Position numbers and translations under genes: made by a program. Below are positions 43,799 to 52,530 of a stretch of 64,000 nt of DNA, piece after piece (within the stretch, counting starts at the first letter, position 1; each line of letters starts with the position of its first letter). Below the pieces are notes generated by a model. It was not told the origin of the DNA. It made no database searches and saw only the letters and a list, made by a program, of their open reading frames with translations. Origin of the DNA: Methylobacillus sp. MM3 (GTDB taxonomy: Bacteria > Pseudomonadota > Gammaproteobacteria > Burkholderiales > Methylophilaceae). The DNA lies in assembly GCF_001645185.1 (NCBI RefSeq), contig NZ_LXTQ01000040.1, positions 1-64,000 on the forward strand, in the 5' to 3' direction.

Positions 43799-45255
43799 TG
43801 AATATGGATATGAACAAAACGCTGATTTCCCTGACGATGGCCGCGCTGTTGACCGGCTGTGCCTCGATGGCGCCCGAGTATCAGCGGCCCGAAGCGCCCG
43901 TGGCAGCGGAATGGGGCAGCGCAGCCGGCAAGGGCGATGTGCGCGTATCGGACATCGGCTGGCGCGAGTTTTTCGTCGATGAAAAACTGCGCCGGCTGAT
44001 CGACATCGCGCTCGCCAACAATCGCGACCTGCGCGTGGCCGCTCTCAACATCGAAAGGGCACGGGCGGAATACCGCATCGAGCGCGCGGATCTGTTCCCG
44101 ACCATCGATGGCGGCGCCAGCGCGACTATCCAGCACAACGGTTCCGCCAATTCCGGTTCAGGGACAACGAATTCAGGCAGCTCGGATACCTCGCGCAGCT
44201 ACCGCGCCACCGTCGGCTTCAGCAGTTACGAGCTGGATTTCTTCGGACGCATCCGCAGCCTGAACGACCAGGCCTTGCAGTCCTATCTGGCCACGGAAGA
44301 AGCGCGGCGCGCCACGCAGATTTCGCTGGTGGCGGAAGTCGCCAACGCCTGGCTCACGCTGGCGGCGGATCGGGAGCGCCTGCAACTCGCGCAGGACACT
44401 TTCGCCAGCCAGAAGGAATCGTACAACCTCACCAGGCGCCGCTTCGAACTCGGCGTGGCGTCGGAACTCGACCTGCGCCAGGCGCAGACGACGATGGACA
44501 CGGCGCAGGTTGATGTAGCCCGCTACACCGCGCTGGTGCGGCAGGACGAAAACGCGCTGACGCTGCTGCTGGGCGCGCCATTGCCCGCCGATGCTCGGCC
44601 CGAAGGAGGCATGGTCGAAGTTACCGCGCTCTCGGAAATCCCTGCCGGCGTCCCTTCCGATGTCCTGCAGCGCCGCCCGGATGTGCTGCAGGCCGAGCAT
44701 CAGTTGCAGGCTGCCAACGCCAACATCGGCGCGGCCCGCGCGGCGTTCTTCCCGACCATTTCGCTGACGGCTTCGGTGGGTACGGCGAGCAGCCAGCTCT
44801 CGGGCCTGTTCGGCGCCGGTTCGGGCTTCTGGACCTTCATTCCGCAGATTACCGTGCCGATCTTCAATGCCGGCCGCAACCGGGCCAGTCTGGACGTGGC
44901 CGAGGTGCAGAAGGACATCAATATCGCGCAATACGAAAAAGCCATCCAGATCGCTTTCCGCGAAGTTGCCGACGCGCTCGCGGTCAAGGCCACGCTGGAC
45001 GAGCAACTCGCCGCGCAGAAATCGCTAGTGGACGCCACCGACGTCAGTTATCGCCTGTCCGAGGCCCGCTTCAAGAGCGGCATCGACAGCTATCTGAGCG
45101 TGCTCGATTCGCAACGCGCGATGTACGCCTCGCAGCAGAACCTGATCACGCTCAGGCTGACGATGCTGAGCAACCAGGTAACGCTCTACAAGGTGCTGGG
45201 CGGCGGGTGGCATGCCGATACGCAGGATGCGGCGGATAAGCAGGCATTGCGTTGA
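43798..45255 (+). CDS. Outer membrane efflux channel lipoprotein, OprM/NodT family
   Basis: This 485-residue protein has a lipoprotein signal (lipobox LLTGC) and two OEP repeats (about 65-255 and 280-465): NRDLRVAALNIERARAEYRIERADLFPTI, YELDFFGRIRSLNDQ, RRFELGVASELDLRQAQTTM and FFPTISLTASVGTAS, ending with KALGGGW-like KVLGGGWHAD. It is the third member of the efflux complex. The start is the ATG overlapping the pump stop; a longer frame runs inside the pump gene. Confidence 0.95.
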   Translation: MNMDMNKTLISLTMAALLTGCASMAPEYQRPEAPVAAEWGSAAGKGDVRVSDIGWREFFVDEKLRRLIDIALANNRDLRVAALNIERARAEYRIERADLFPTIDGGASATIQHNGSANSGSGTTNSGSSDTSRSYRATVGFSSYELDFFGRIRSLNDQALQSYLATEEARRATQISLVAEVANAWLTLAADRERLQLAQDTFASQKESYNLTRRRFELGVASELDLRQAQTTMDTAQVDVARYTALVRQDENALTLLLGAPLPADARPEGGMVEVTALSEIPAGVPSDVLQRRPDVLQAEHQLQAANANIGAARAAFFPTISLTASVGTASSQLSGLFGAGSGFWTFIPQITVPIFNAGRNRASLDVAEVQKDINIAQYEKAIQIAFREVADALAVKATLDEQLAAQKSLVDATDVSYRLSEARFKSGIDSYLSVLDSQRAMYASQQNLITLRLTMLSNQVTLYKVLGGGWHADTQDAADKQALR

Positions 45256-45354
45256 GTCCGACCCGGCATCGGTTCGGCATGACGCGTTCAGTCTGAATTA
45301 AGGAAGCTGCGTTAGACTGCGCCTTATCGCATGTCCTGCCCGGGAGGAGTCGTA

Positions 45355-45678
45355 ATGTCGCGACAAACGCTGATCCATCTGGCCGCGGCGATGGCGCTGC
45401 TGGCCGTTATCGCCGCAGCCCATCCATCTGTTGCCGTGGCCGATGAAGGCCCGGTGGCCGCGCGCAAGCTGAGCGATGCAGGCGTTATCCTGCCGCTGGA
45501 AAAAATCGTGGCCGCCGCCAAGGCGGTCAAGCCCGGCGAAATCCTCGAAACCGAACTCGAGCGCAAGCACGGCCGCTATGTATACGAGGTCGAAATCCTC
45601 GACGCGCGCGGGCAGGTGTGGGAAGTGAAGCTCGATGCCAGGTCCGGCAAGCTCATCGCCGTGGAAAGCGAGGATTGA
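45355..45678 (+). CDS. PepSY-domain periplasmic protein
   Basis: This 107-residue protein has a signal peptide (AAMALLAVIAAAHPSVAVADE) and one PepSY domain (about 50-105): LEKIVAAAKAVKPGEILETELERKHGRYVYEVEI in two strands-and-helix halves, then VWEVKLDARSGKLI. PepSY proteins are thought to inhibit proteases or sense ligands in the periplasm. A GGGAGGAG site supports the chosen ATG. The response regulator starts one base after its stop, so all three genes are one operon. Confidence 0.88.
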   Translation: MSRQTLIHLAAAMALLAVIAAAHPSVAVADEGPVAARKLSDAGVILPLEKIVAAAKAVKPGEILETELERKHGRYVYEVEILDARGQVWEVKLDARSGKLIAVESED

Positions 45679-45679
45679 G

Positions 45680-46348
45680 ATGCGTCTGCTGCTGGTGGAA
45701 GACGATCCGCAACTCGGTCCGCAACTGAAAACCGCATTGCAGCAGGCGGGCTATGCGGTCGATCTGGCGACGGATGGCATCGATGCGGAAGCGCTGGGCG
45801 ACATCGAGCCGTATGACCTGGCGGTGCTCGATCTCGGCCTGCCCGGTCGGTCGGGCCTGGCCGTGCTGGAGCATTGGCGCGCCGGAGGCAATCGCCTGCC
45901 GGTGGTCATCCTGACGGCGCGCGGCAGCTGGCAGGAAAAGGTCGAGGGTTTCAAGGTCGGGGCCGACGATTACATCGGCAAACCCTTTCATACCGAAGAA
46001 CTGCTGGTCCGCATCAGTGCGGTGCTGAAGCGCAGCCAGGGCGCGGCACTCGGCAAGCTGCAGGTGGGCGGCATTACGCTGGACGAGGGACGCCAGTGCG
46101 TCATTCTCCCCGACGGCAGCGAGTCTGGCCTGACCGGCACCGAGTTTCGCCTGTTGCGCTACTTCATGCTGCATCCCGGACAGGTATTGTCCAAATCCCG
46201 ATTGACCGAGCACGTCTATGAATACGATGAAGACCGGGACAGCAACGTGCTCGAGGTGTACATCAATCGCCTGCGGCAGAAAATCGGCTTGGGCAGGATA
46301 GAAACGCGGCGCGGCCAAGGATACGTGTTCATGGACGCCGCGGCATGA
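45680..46348 (+). CDS. Response regulator, PhoP/QseB-like
   Basis: This 222-residue OmpR-family regulator has a receiver domain with RLLLVEDDPQLGPQLKTAL, phosphoacceptor Asp in LAVLDLGLPGRSGLAVL, TARGSWQEKVEGFKVGADDY and GKPFHTEEL. The DNA-binding domain shows LTGTEFRLLRYFMLHPGQVLSKSRL, EVYINRLRQKIG and ETRRGQGYVF. It overlaps the kinase gene by four bases (ATGA). Signals and targets are unknown, but the PepSY protein in front may be part of the sensing circuit. Confidence 0.93.
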   Translation: MRLLLVEDDPQLGPQLKTALQQAGYAVDLATDGIDAEALGDIEPYDLAVLDLGLPGRSGLAVLEHWRAGGNRLPVVILTARGSWQEKVEGFKVGADDYIGKPFHTEELLVRISAVLKRSQGAALGKLQVGGITLDEGRQCVILPDGSESGLTGTEFRLLRYFMLHPGQVLSKSRLTEHVYEYDEDRDSNVLEVYINRLRQKIGLGRIETRRGQGYVFMDAAA

Positions 46349-47682
46349 CGTCGCTGCGCGGCCGTCTTACCTGGGGGCTGATGCTGAGCCTGGTGCTGCT
46401 GCTCGGCTTGCAATGGCTGGTGGTGACCTATGCCATTCAGCGATTGACCGAAGATCAGCTTGCGACGCGCCTCCAGCTCGAAAGCGAAAGCCTGCTGGCC
46501 GGTATCCGGTTCGATGCGCAAGGCGCTATCCAACTGGACGAGAGGCACGTCAGCGCGATCTTCCAGCGTCCATTCTCGGGGCACTATTACGCCATCGTGA
46601 CGCCGCGGCAGCGACTGCTGTCGCGCTCGCTGTGGGATGCCGATCTGGCCTTCCAGGCCGTCGGCCCCGGCGAGCAGCGCATGCTGCGCCTGGCCGGACC
46701 GGAGCGGCAGCCCTTGCTGGCCATCGTTCACGGTTATGCGAAGCGGAATCTGCCGATCACGATTCTCGTGGCTTCGGATCTGACGGCAATGCAGGCCGGC
46801 CTGATGCGTTTCCAGATGATGTACGCGGCTGTCTCCGTCGTTGGTCTGGTGCTGCTGCTCCTGCTGCAGCGCATGATCGTACTGAACGCGCTTAGCCCCT
46901 TGCAGAAGCTGCGCCAGAACCTGATCCGGCTCGGGCGCGGCGAAGCCGACCATATCGAAGCGCACGGCCCAAGCGAGATCATGCCGCTGATTGACGAGCT
47001 CAACCGCCTGCTCGGCGGCATGGTGCGCCGGACACGGCGGTCGCGCGAAGCGCTCGGCAATCTCGCGCATGCGCTCAAAACCCGGCTCACGCTGCTCAAT
47101 CAGGCGGCCGAGCGTCCCGAAATCGACGCGGCGCCGGAAGTGCGAAACCAGATTCATGCCTCCACGGCCGCTATCGGCCAGATCGTGGAACGCGAACTCA
47201 AGCGCGCCCGGTTATTGGGCAACAGCAGCCCGGGCCGCCGTATCGATCTCGAGCTCGAGATTGCCCAGCTGATGAAAACGATGCGGCTGCTGTATGCGGA
47301 AAAGGCCGTGGAGTTCGACTGGTCCATCGCCCCCGGAGCCAGTTTCATCGGCGATCGTGAAGACCTGTTGGAGCTTCTGGGCAACCTGCTCGACAACGCG
47401 GGAAAATGGTGCGCGCGCCGTGTGGCCCTGACCGTGAGCGGCAATGGGGCGGTGCGGTTCACCGTCGAGGACGATGGGCCTGGATATCAGGGCGACCATA
47501 TGGAAGCCCTGGTCCAGCGCGGTTTCCGCGCCGACGAATCCAAGCCCGGTAGCGGACTCGGCTTGGCGATCGTGCAGGATATCGTGGAGAGCTACGGCGG
47601 AACCCTGGAGCTCGGAAAATCCGCAAGCCTGGGTGGATTGCGTGTCGAGGTGCGTTTTACTTCCAATCTGCCGCAAGCCTGA
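46345..47682 (+). CDS. Sensor histidine kinase, PhoQ-like
   Basis: This 445-residue kinase has two membrane helices (about 12-31 and 155-178) around a periplasmic sensor and a HAMP-like linker. The H box REALGNLAHALKTRLTLL is of the PhoQ type (NLAHxLKTPL), but the usual Pro after KT is Arg. The ATPase domain shows LLGNLLDNAGKWC, FTVEDDGPGY and GSGLGLAIVQDIVESYGG. The periplasmic part lacks the long acidic patch of enteric PhoQ, so magnesium sensing should not be assumed. Confidence 0.92.
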   Translation: MTSLRGRLTWGLMLSLVLLLGLQWLVVTYAIQRLTEDQLATRLQLESESLLAGIRFDAQGAIQLDERHVSAIFQRPFSGHYYAIVTPRQRLLSRSLWDADLAFQAVGPGEQRMLRLAGPERQPLLAIVHGYAKRNLPITILVASDLTAMQAGLMRFQMMYAAVSVVGLVLLLLLQRMIVLNALSPLQKLRQNLIRLGRGEADHIEAHGPSEIMPLIDELNRLLGGMVRRTRRSREALGNLAHALKTRLTLLNQAAERPEIDAAPEVRNQIHASTAAIGQIVERELKRARLLGNSSPGRRIDLELEIAQLMKTMRLLYAEKAVEFDWSIAPGASFIGDREDLLELLGNLLDNAGKWCARRVALTVSGNGAVRFTVEDDGPGYQGDHMEALVQRGFRADESKPGSGLGLAIVQDIVESYGGTLELGKSASLGGLRVEVRFTSNLPQA

Positions 47683-47718
47683 CGGGCCGCCATCGATTCC
47701 GATGTGCGGCTCGTCAGG
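47678..47718. terminator. Long stem-loop between convergent kinase and PepSY genes
   Basis: CCTGACGGGCCGC and GCGGCTCGTCAGG form a 13-base stem with one G-U or A-C position around a 15-base loop, starting in the kinase stop region. There is no T run on either side; a bidirectional Rho-type or processing structure is likely. Confidence 0.5.
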
Positions 47719-47733
47719 CAGCGAGTTAAACGC

Positions 47734-48054
47734 TTAAAACCATTCCCGGCTGACCTTGCGTACTTTGCCAGTCTTGGCGTCGACATACACTTCCCATTCG
47801 TGACCGTCGGCATCCGCGATCTCGAACTCGTAATCCCAACCTTTGCCGAAATCGCGGTCATCCAGATCGGCATCGGTAATCACGCCGGGTTTTGCCGCCA
47901 ATGCCTTGGTACTGGCTTGTTCCAGGGTGATGAAGCCGAACTGCTTCACCAGGGCTTCCATTTCGCGGGCATCGTCGTCGGCATGCGCCGGAAGCGCGAA
48001 TACGGCGCCGGCGGTGAGCCCGGCCAGCAGGAAAGAGATAGCAATATGTTTCAT
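47734..48054 (-). CDS. Second PepSY-domain periplasmic protein
   Basis: This 106-residue protein has a signal peptide (ISFLLAGLTAGAVFALPAHA) and one PepSY domain: ITLEQASTKALAAKPGVITDADLDDRDF, then WDYEFEIADADGHEWEVYVDAKTGKVRKV. It is convergent with the PepSY-regulator-kinase operon. Its core YEFEI-x-DA-G-x-WEV is like the first PepSY protein, so the two may be functionally related, and it could be a target of the regulator. Confidence 0.88.
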   Translation of the reverse strand: MKHIAISFLLAGLTAGAVFALPAHADDDAREMEALVKQFGFITLEQASTKALAAKPGVITDADLDDRDFGKGWDYEFEIADADGHEWEVYVDAKTGKVRKVSREWF

Positions 48055-48267
48055 GACAAGACTCCTTTTATCGGTTCAGGGAGTCTTTACTCTATAGAGC
48101 CAAGCTGAATACAAGCTGAACAAGGAGAAGAAACAATAAAGTCGAGTCAAGATTTTGAACGACAAATGACTCCGGCCTCATGTATCTAATAAGGATAAAT
48201 CCAGGCATCACCGCAGTTGTTTCATGGCTGTGATGCCTGCGTCCGGGACTAGTATTGGGTCTGAAAA

Positions 48268-48426
48268 TCAGCGGCGATAGTGATGATAGCCTCGCCCATC
48301 ATGGTGATACTGATAATAACCGCCCGGATAACCATAATAATAAGGGTCATGATGATGGTAAGGCACAACGACACAGCCCGACATGAGACATACCATGGCT
48401 GCCAATAGCACACTCAAATGTTTCAT
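48268..48426 (-). CDS. Small His/Tyr/Gly-rich lipoprotein
   Basis: This 52-residue frame has a lipoprotein signal (LSVLLAAMVCLMSGC, Cys about 18). The mature part of 35 residues is almost entirely His, Tyr, Gly and Pro (PYHHHDPYYYGYPGGYY, then QYHHDGRGYHHYRR). It is probably an outer-membrane lipopeptide with metal-binding potential. Similar short repetitive lipoproteins occur in proteobacteria without known function. The ATG is near a CCAGATG context, without a strong ribosome site. Confidence 0.65.
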   Translation of the reverse strand: MKHLSVLLAAMVCLMSGCVVVPYHHHDPYYYGYPGGYYQYHHDGRGYHHYRR

Positions 48427-48573
48427 CTGGACCTTGAACTACTATCTGGTGTTTTGACGGAAGATATGGCTCACCAGCAATAACACTCCATATCAGCACT
48501 GCTATTTCCTATAACGGACAGGGTGGGGTATGGGATGACTTGGCGGCGGGTGGAATTGTCCGACCGTGCAAAT

Positions 48574-48600
48574 AAAAAAGCCGGCTTGCGCCGGCTTTTT
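48574..48600. terminator. Bidirectional terminator next to the Tim44-like gene
   Basis: AAAAAGCCGG and CCGGCTTTTT form a 10-bp stem with a 6-base loop and A and T runs on both sides, 16 bases past the Tim44-like stop codon. Confidence 0.9.
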
Positions 48601-48615
48601 CATGTTTTGCCTGTA

Positions 48616-49485
48616 TCAGGAAACTTGCTGGATTCCCGCCAGCAGCCACGAAGACTTCGCGTCGCGGAGATCCTTCTGCACATGCCAGACTTCATCGAAA
48701 CGTTCCGCCTGGCCGTCGTTTTCGCGGATCTGGCCGGTGAAGCGCACGCTCGCAATCGAGTAGTCGCCTTCATTGGCGACTTCCAGCAGTTCGGCATCGA
48801 TGAAATCCACATCGGTCTTCTGCGCCGCATCGCCGCGCTCATGCAATTGCATGGAAATTTCAGCGAACATTTCCGGTGTGGTGTACTCGCGGATATCGTT
48901 CAGGTCCTTGCGGTCGTTGGCCGCTTGCAGGCGGATGAACGAGCGCTTGCCGTTGCGCAGGAATTCTTCGACCGGGAAATCGGCGGGGATCATCGCCGAT
49001 GTAGCGGGGGCCATCGCAGGAGCAGCACCGCCGCCGATGAGCGGTTCGCGTACCGGCGCGGGCTCATGATACGGCGCACCTTGTCCTGCGTACTGCATGG
49101 CCGGGCTCCGCGCCTTGACGAAACGCGAGACGAGGAAAAGCACCAGGCCGCCAGCCAGCAAGGCCATCAGGATGCCGCCCATCGCGCCGCCCAGGCCCAT
49201 ATTGGCCAGCAGCGCGCCGAGACCGGCGCCGATGGCGAGACCTGCCAGCGGGCCCAGCCATTTGCTGGCACCGGAAGGCTGTTGGGCTTGCTGGGTTGGC
49301 TGTTGTTGCGCTTGCTTCTGTTGTGTCGTGGTCTGGTCGGCGGATTTCTGCGGCGCCTGCTGTACCGTGCGCTGTTTACCGAAGCTGCTGCCACCACCGA
49401 AGCGTTTGCCAGCCTCAGCCGCCGGGGGCGCGAACAAGGCGATGCAGGTGAAAGCCACCATCAGGGTCGAAAAAAAGCGTTTCAT
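48616..49485 (-). CDS. Tim44-like domain membrane protein
   Basis: This 289-residue protein has a signal sequence, then a Gln/Ala/Pro-rich linker (about 35-75), a Gly/Ala/Leu-rich hydrophobic hairpin of two helices (about 78-122) and a C-terminal Tim44-like domain (about 165-285) with FLRNGKRSFIRLQAANDRKDLNDIREYTTPEMFAE, shown in part. Mitochondrial Tim44 shares this fold. The bacterial protein is thought to be membrane-anchored with unknown function. It is a single-gene unit. Confidence 0.9.
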   Translation of the reverse strand: MKRFFSTLMVAFTCIALFAPPAAEAGKRFGGGSSFGKQRTVQQAPQKSADQTTTQQKQAQQQPTQQAQQPSGASKWLGPLAGLAIGAGLGALLANMGLGGAMGGILMALLAGGLVLFLVSRFVKARSPAMQYAGQGAPYHEPAPVREPLIGGGAAPAMAPATSAMIPADFPVEEFLRNGKRSFIRLQAANDRKDLNDIREYTTPEMFAEISMQLHERGDAAQKTDVDFIDAELLEVANEGDYSIASVRFTGQIRENDGQAERFDEVWHVQKDLRDAKSSWLLAGIQQVS

Positions 49486-49767
49486 GGTTTTCCTCTAAAT
49501 AAATATTCGGGAGCCGTTCCGGCGAACTTCGAGAATACCAGCATAAGCGTCGTTGCAAGTTCGATAAAAACTTACTATTTGTTCGTTTCTATCGATACGC
49601 CGACGAGCCAGGCGCCGATACTGTGAGGTGGCCGACGAGGAGTAAGGAAGTACTGGCATTTGTAGCGGCCGGAAAGCCAAGCGGGAAGCATACAGAAATA
49701 CTTTTTCGGAACCCGGAGCGCTTTTCGCCATCACAATGCAATATCCCTGCTATTACAGGAGCGCACG

Positions 49768-50997
49768 ATGAAAAAAAAAGACACCCCTCCACGCTTCCGC
49801 AAGCTGTTGTTCTTCCCTATCCTGCTGTTTGGGTCGATTGCCGGAGCTTATGCCGAGACCGATTGCAAGCCCTTGAAAACCGGCGAGAAAGAAGCTCCCT
49901 TCTTCAAGCCGGCTTTCCAGGGCCAGACGCGCACGTGCGGCGTTTCAACCAAAGCAAGTATCGACGTGGCTGTTGTGGCCAAGGGTTTACGTAAGCCCTG
50001 GGCGATAGAGCCGCTTCCAGACGGCCGATGGCTGGTTAACGAAAAGCGCGGCCAGATGCGGCTGGTGTCGGCCGACGGCAAGGTCGGCCCTGCCATCAAG
50101 GGCGTCCCCGAAGTGGATGACGGCGGGCAGGGCGGCTTGCTGGATCTTGTGCTGAGTCCCGATTTCAAGAACGACCGCACGGTCTACTGGAGCTTCACCG
50201 AGCCCCGCGACAACGGCAACGGCACCAGCGTTGCGCGCGGCGTGCTGTCGTCGGACGGCACGCAGCTCGACCAGGTGAAAGTCATCCTGCATACGCGCCC
50301 CACCTACGACAACAACATGCACTTCGGATCGCGCCTCGCATTCGGTCCGGACGGCATGCTCTATGTCACCATGGGCGAACGTTCCGACCTCGAAACGCGC
50401 CCGCAAGCCCAGTACCTCAACAGTCATTTTGGCAAGGTGCTGCGCATCAAGCCCGACGGTACGCCGCCGCCGGACAATCCTTTCGTCAAGCAAGCCGATG
50501 CCCTGCCGGAAATCTTTACCTACGGTCACCGCAACGTGCAGGCCTCCGCATTCGACGGTCAGGGCCGCTTATGGCTCGTGGAGCACGGGCCGCGCGGCGG
50601 CGATGAGGTCAACCTGCTGGAGGCCGGCAAAAACTACGGCTGGCCGATGCAGGTTTACGGCATCGAATATTCCGGTGACAGGATCAAGACCGCCGCCGGC
50701 CAGCGCCCGAACATGCAACAGCCCGTTTATTACTGGGATCCGGTCATCGCGCCATCCGGCGCTCAGTTCTACAGCGGCGATGCCGTGCCGGAGTGGAAGG
50801 GCAACCTGTTCGTCGGCGCCCTGCGCCAGGCGCGACTGGTCAGGCTGGTAATCGACAACAATCGCGTCACCGGCGAAGAACACCTGCTGGTCGACCGGGG
50901 ACAGCGCATCCGCGATGTTCGCCAAGGCAATGACGGAGCCATTTATGTGGTGAACGACGATGGCGAATTGTTGCGCGTCGGGCCGAAGAAGCGCTGA
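49768..50997 (+). CDS. PQQ-dependent aldose sugar dehydrogenase (Asd/YliI-like)
   Basis: This 409-residue protein has a signal peptide (about 1-30, ending GAYAET) and a six-bladed propeller of the soluble glucose/sorbosone dehydrogenase family. Blade features include VAKGLRKPWAIEPLPDGRWLVNEKRG, GGQGGLLDLVLSPDFKNDR, MHFGSRLAFGPDGMLYVTMGER, GHRNVQASAFDGQGRLWLVEHGPRGGDEVN and YWDPVIAPSGAQFYSGD. It would oxidise aldose sugars in the periplasm with PQQ as cofactor. AGGAGCG precedes the ATG. The stand-alone pqqA in this window gives a plausible cofactor link. Confidence 0.92.
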   Translation: MKKKDTPPRFRKLLFFPILLFGSIAGAYAETDCKPLKTGEKEAPFFKPAFQGQTRTCGVSTKASIDVAVVAKGLRKPWAIEPLPDGRWLVNEKRGQMRLVSADGKVGPAIKGVPEVDDGGQGGLLDLVLSPDFKNDRTVYWSFTEPRDNGNGTSVARGVLSSDGTQLDQVKVILHTRPTYDNNMHFGSRLAFGPDGMLYVTMGERSDLETRPQAQYLNSHFGKVLRIKPDGTPPPDNPFVKQADALPEIFTYGHRNVQASAFDGQGRLWLVEHGPRGGDEVNLLEAGKNYGWPMQVYGIEYSGDRIKTAAGQRPNMQQPVYYWDPVIAPSGAQFYSGDAVPEWKGNLFVGALRQARLVRLVIDNNRVTGEEHLLVDRGQRIRDVRQGNDGAIYVVNDDGELLRVGPKKR

Positions 50998-51002
50998 GTC
51001 AA

Positions 51003-52406
51003 TCAGATCATGGAGTAATAGCTCAGGCTGAATGACCTGGATGCTTGGGGGTGCCCCTGCTGCATCAGTATCAGCTTGAATTTCTCCGTGGCCCGCGCGG
51101 TTTTCTCCGGCAAAACGACGTTGAACGTCTGGGTGTAGGTTTTGCCCGCCGGGATCGCAAGCCGGGTTGACCCGCTGAGCGACTCTGCCGGCAAGCCCTC
51201 CACGCGCAGGATGTATTGCGCCCTGGCCGTGGTTTTGTTGGTAATGCGCACGATGTATCGGTTCTTGAGGTCGCCGTTCGACAGGCGCGTGACCAGCGGT
51301 TGCGCATGGTGCTGCACGGTCGCATCGAAGGGCGTCAGGGTGCTGGCCGTGTAAATCACGAATCCCAGCATGCCTGCCAGGATGGCCGAGTAGCCCGCAG
51401 TTTTGGCATTGAAGCGACGGCGGCTGCCTGCTGCGGTTTGTCCCCGATCGAAACGGATGAGGCCGCGCGGCATGTTCACGCTGTCCATGATCGTATCGCA
51501 GGCGTCCACGCACAAACCGCAGGCAATGCAATCGATCTGGAAGCCCTTGCGGATATCCACTCCGGTCGGGCAGACATTCACGCAGTAATTGCAATCAATG
51601 CAATCGCCGACTCCCTTTTCCGCCCGAACGGCGGCCTGTTTCAGTTCTGCGCGCGGCGCGGCGCGGCCAAGGGTGCGCTCACCGCGCGGCTGGTCGTACA
51701 TCACGGTCAGCGTTCCTGCATCCTGCATGGCGGTCTGGAACTTGCCGTAAGGGCAGGCTACCAGGCAGATTTGCTCGCGCGCCAGCCCGGCGGCGACATA
51801 GGTGGTCGCCGTCAGGGTGACGACGGCAATATAGGCTGCGGCCGGCGCTGTGCCGTTGAAAATCTTTGCGAACAGCACCGGCGCTTCGAGAAAATAGAGC
51901 GCAAAGGTCAGCGCAGTCGCAAACGAAAGCAGCAGCCACAGCGCATGGGTAATGCCCAGTTTCGCGACCTTTTCCGCCGTCCATGGCTGCTTGCGCAAAC
52001 GAAGCCGGGCTTGCGCCTCGCCCTGCACCATGCGTTCGATAAAGCGGAACGCATCGGTCCATAGCGTCTGAAAGCAGAAGAACCCGCAGAACATGCGCCC
52101 GTAAAGCGACGCGGCCATGAACAGCAGCACGACGCCCAGGATCAGCATGCCGACCAGCAGAATGAGATCGTGCGGAAAAATCACCAGGTCGAAGAAATTG
52201 ACCCGCAGCGTGGCGAGGTCGATCAGCAGCGGCTGCCCGGTGCGCTGGTCGCCATGCCAGGTGAGCCACGGCAGCGAGAAATACACAGCATAGGCGACGA
52301 CCAGGATCAGGCTTTTGATGTTGCGGTAACGCCCTTTTACGTTGTAAGGCGTGATCGGGATGACCTTCTTCGCGAACAAAGGCTGTTTTGCTTCGGCGGC
52401 TTGCAT
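51003..52406 (-). CDS. ccoG: Cytochrome c oxidase accessory protein CcoG (RdxA/FixG)
   Basis: This 467-residue membrane protein helps insert copper into cbb3-type cytochrome oxidase. Five or so helices come first (FCGFFCFQTLWTD in the third). Two ferredoxin clusters follow, CIDCNYCVNVCPTGVDIRKG and CIACGLCVDACDTIM, then a last helix and an Ig-like C-terminal domain (about 365-467). The ATG is preferred over an upstream TTG because a GGAG lies seven bases before it. No ccoNOP or ccoS gene is adjacent. Confidence 0.92.
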   Translation of the reverse strand: MQAAEAKQPLFAKKVIPITPYNVKGRYRNIKSLILVVAYAVYFSLPWLTWHGDQRTGQPLLIDLATLRVNFFDLVIFPHDLILLVGMLILGVVLLFMAASLYGRMFCGFFCFQTLWTDAFRFIERMVQGEAQARLRLRKQPWTAEKVAKLGITHALWLLLSFATALTFALYFLEAPVLFAKIFNGTAPAAAYIAVVTLTATTYVAAGLAREQICLVACPYGKFQTAMQDAGTLTVMYDQPRGERTLGRAAPRAELKQAAVRAEKGVGDCIDCNYCVNVCPTGVDIRKGFQIDCIACGLCVDACDTIMDSVNMPRGLIRFDRGQTAAGSRRRFNAKTAGYSAILAGMLGFVIYTASTLTPFDATVQHHAQPLVTRLSNGDLKNRYIVRITNKTTARAQYILRVEGLPAESLSGSTRLAIPAGKTYTQTFNVVLPEKTARATEKFKLILMQQGHPQASRSFSLSYYSMI

Positions 52407-52488
52407 GTAAGGCTCCAAACGGAACAACGAGAGCCTGCATAGTAGGAATTTGGCGAAAAGGATTACAGATTCAGTTTCAACTAAAAAA

Positions 52489-52500
52489 ACCGTATCAGAT
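52489..52500 (+). promoter_or_regulatory. 12-bp motif ACCGTATCAGAT upstream of the MocR gene
   Basis: ACCGTATCAGAT occurs 30 bp before the regulator's start codon and again in reverse orientation just after the gene. Such GTATC-containing sites are typical of MocR operators. Autocontrol is an inference. Confidence 0.55.
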
Positions 52501-52530
52501 GGTGCCGAACGGTTTCATAATAGTGTTGAA

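Noticed and set aside
48203-48237. Terminator GGCATCAC...GTGATGCC
   Set aside because: The arms pair but the loop is about 19 bases and there is no T run, so I did not call it.
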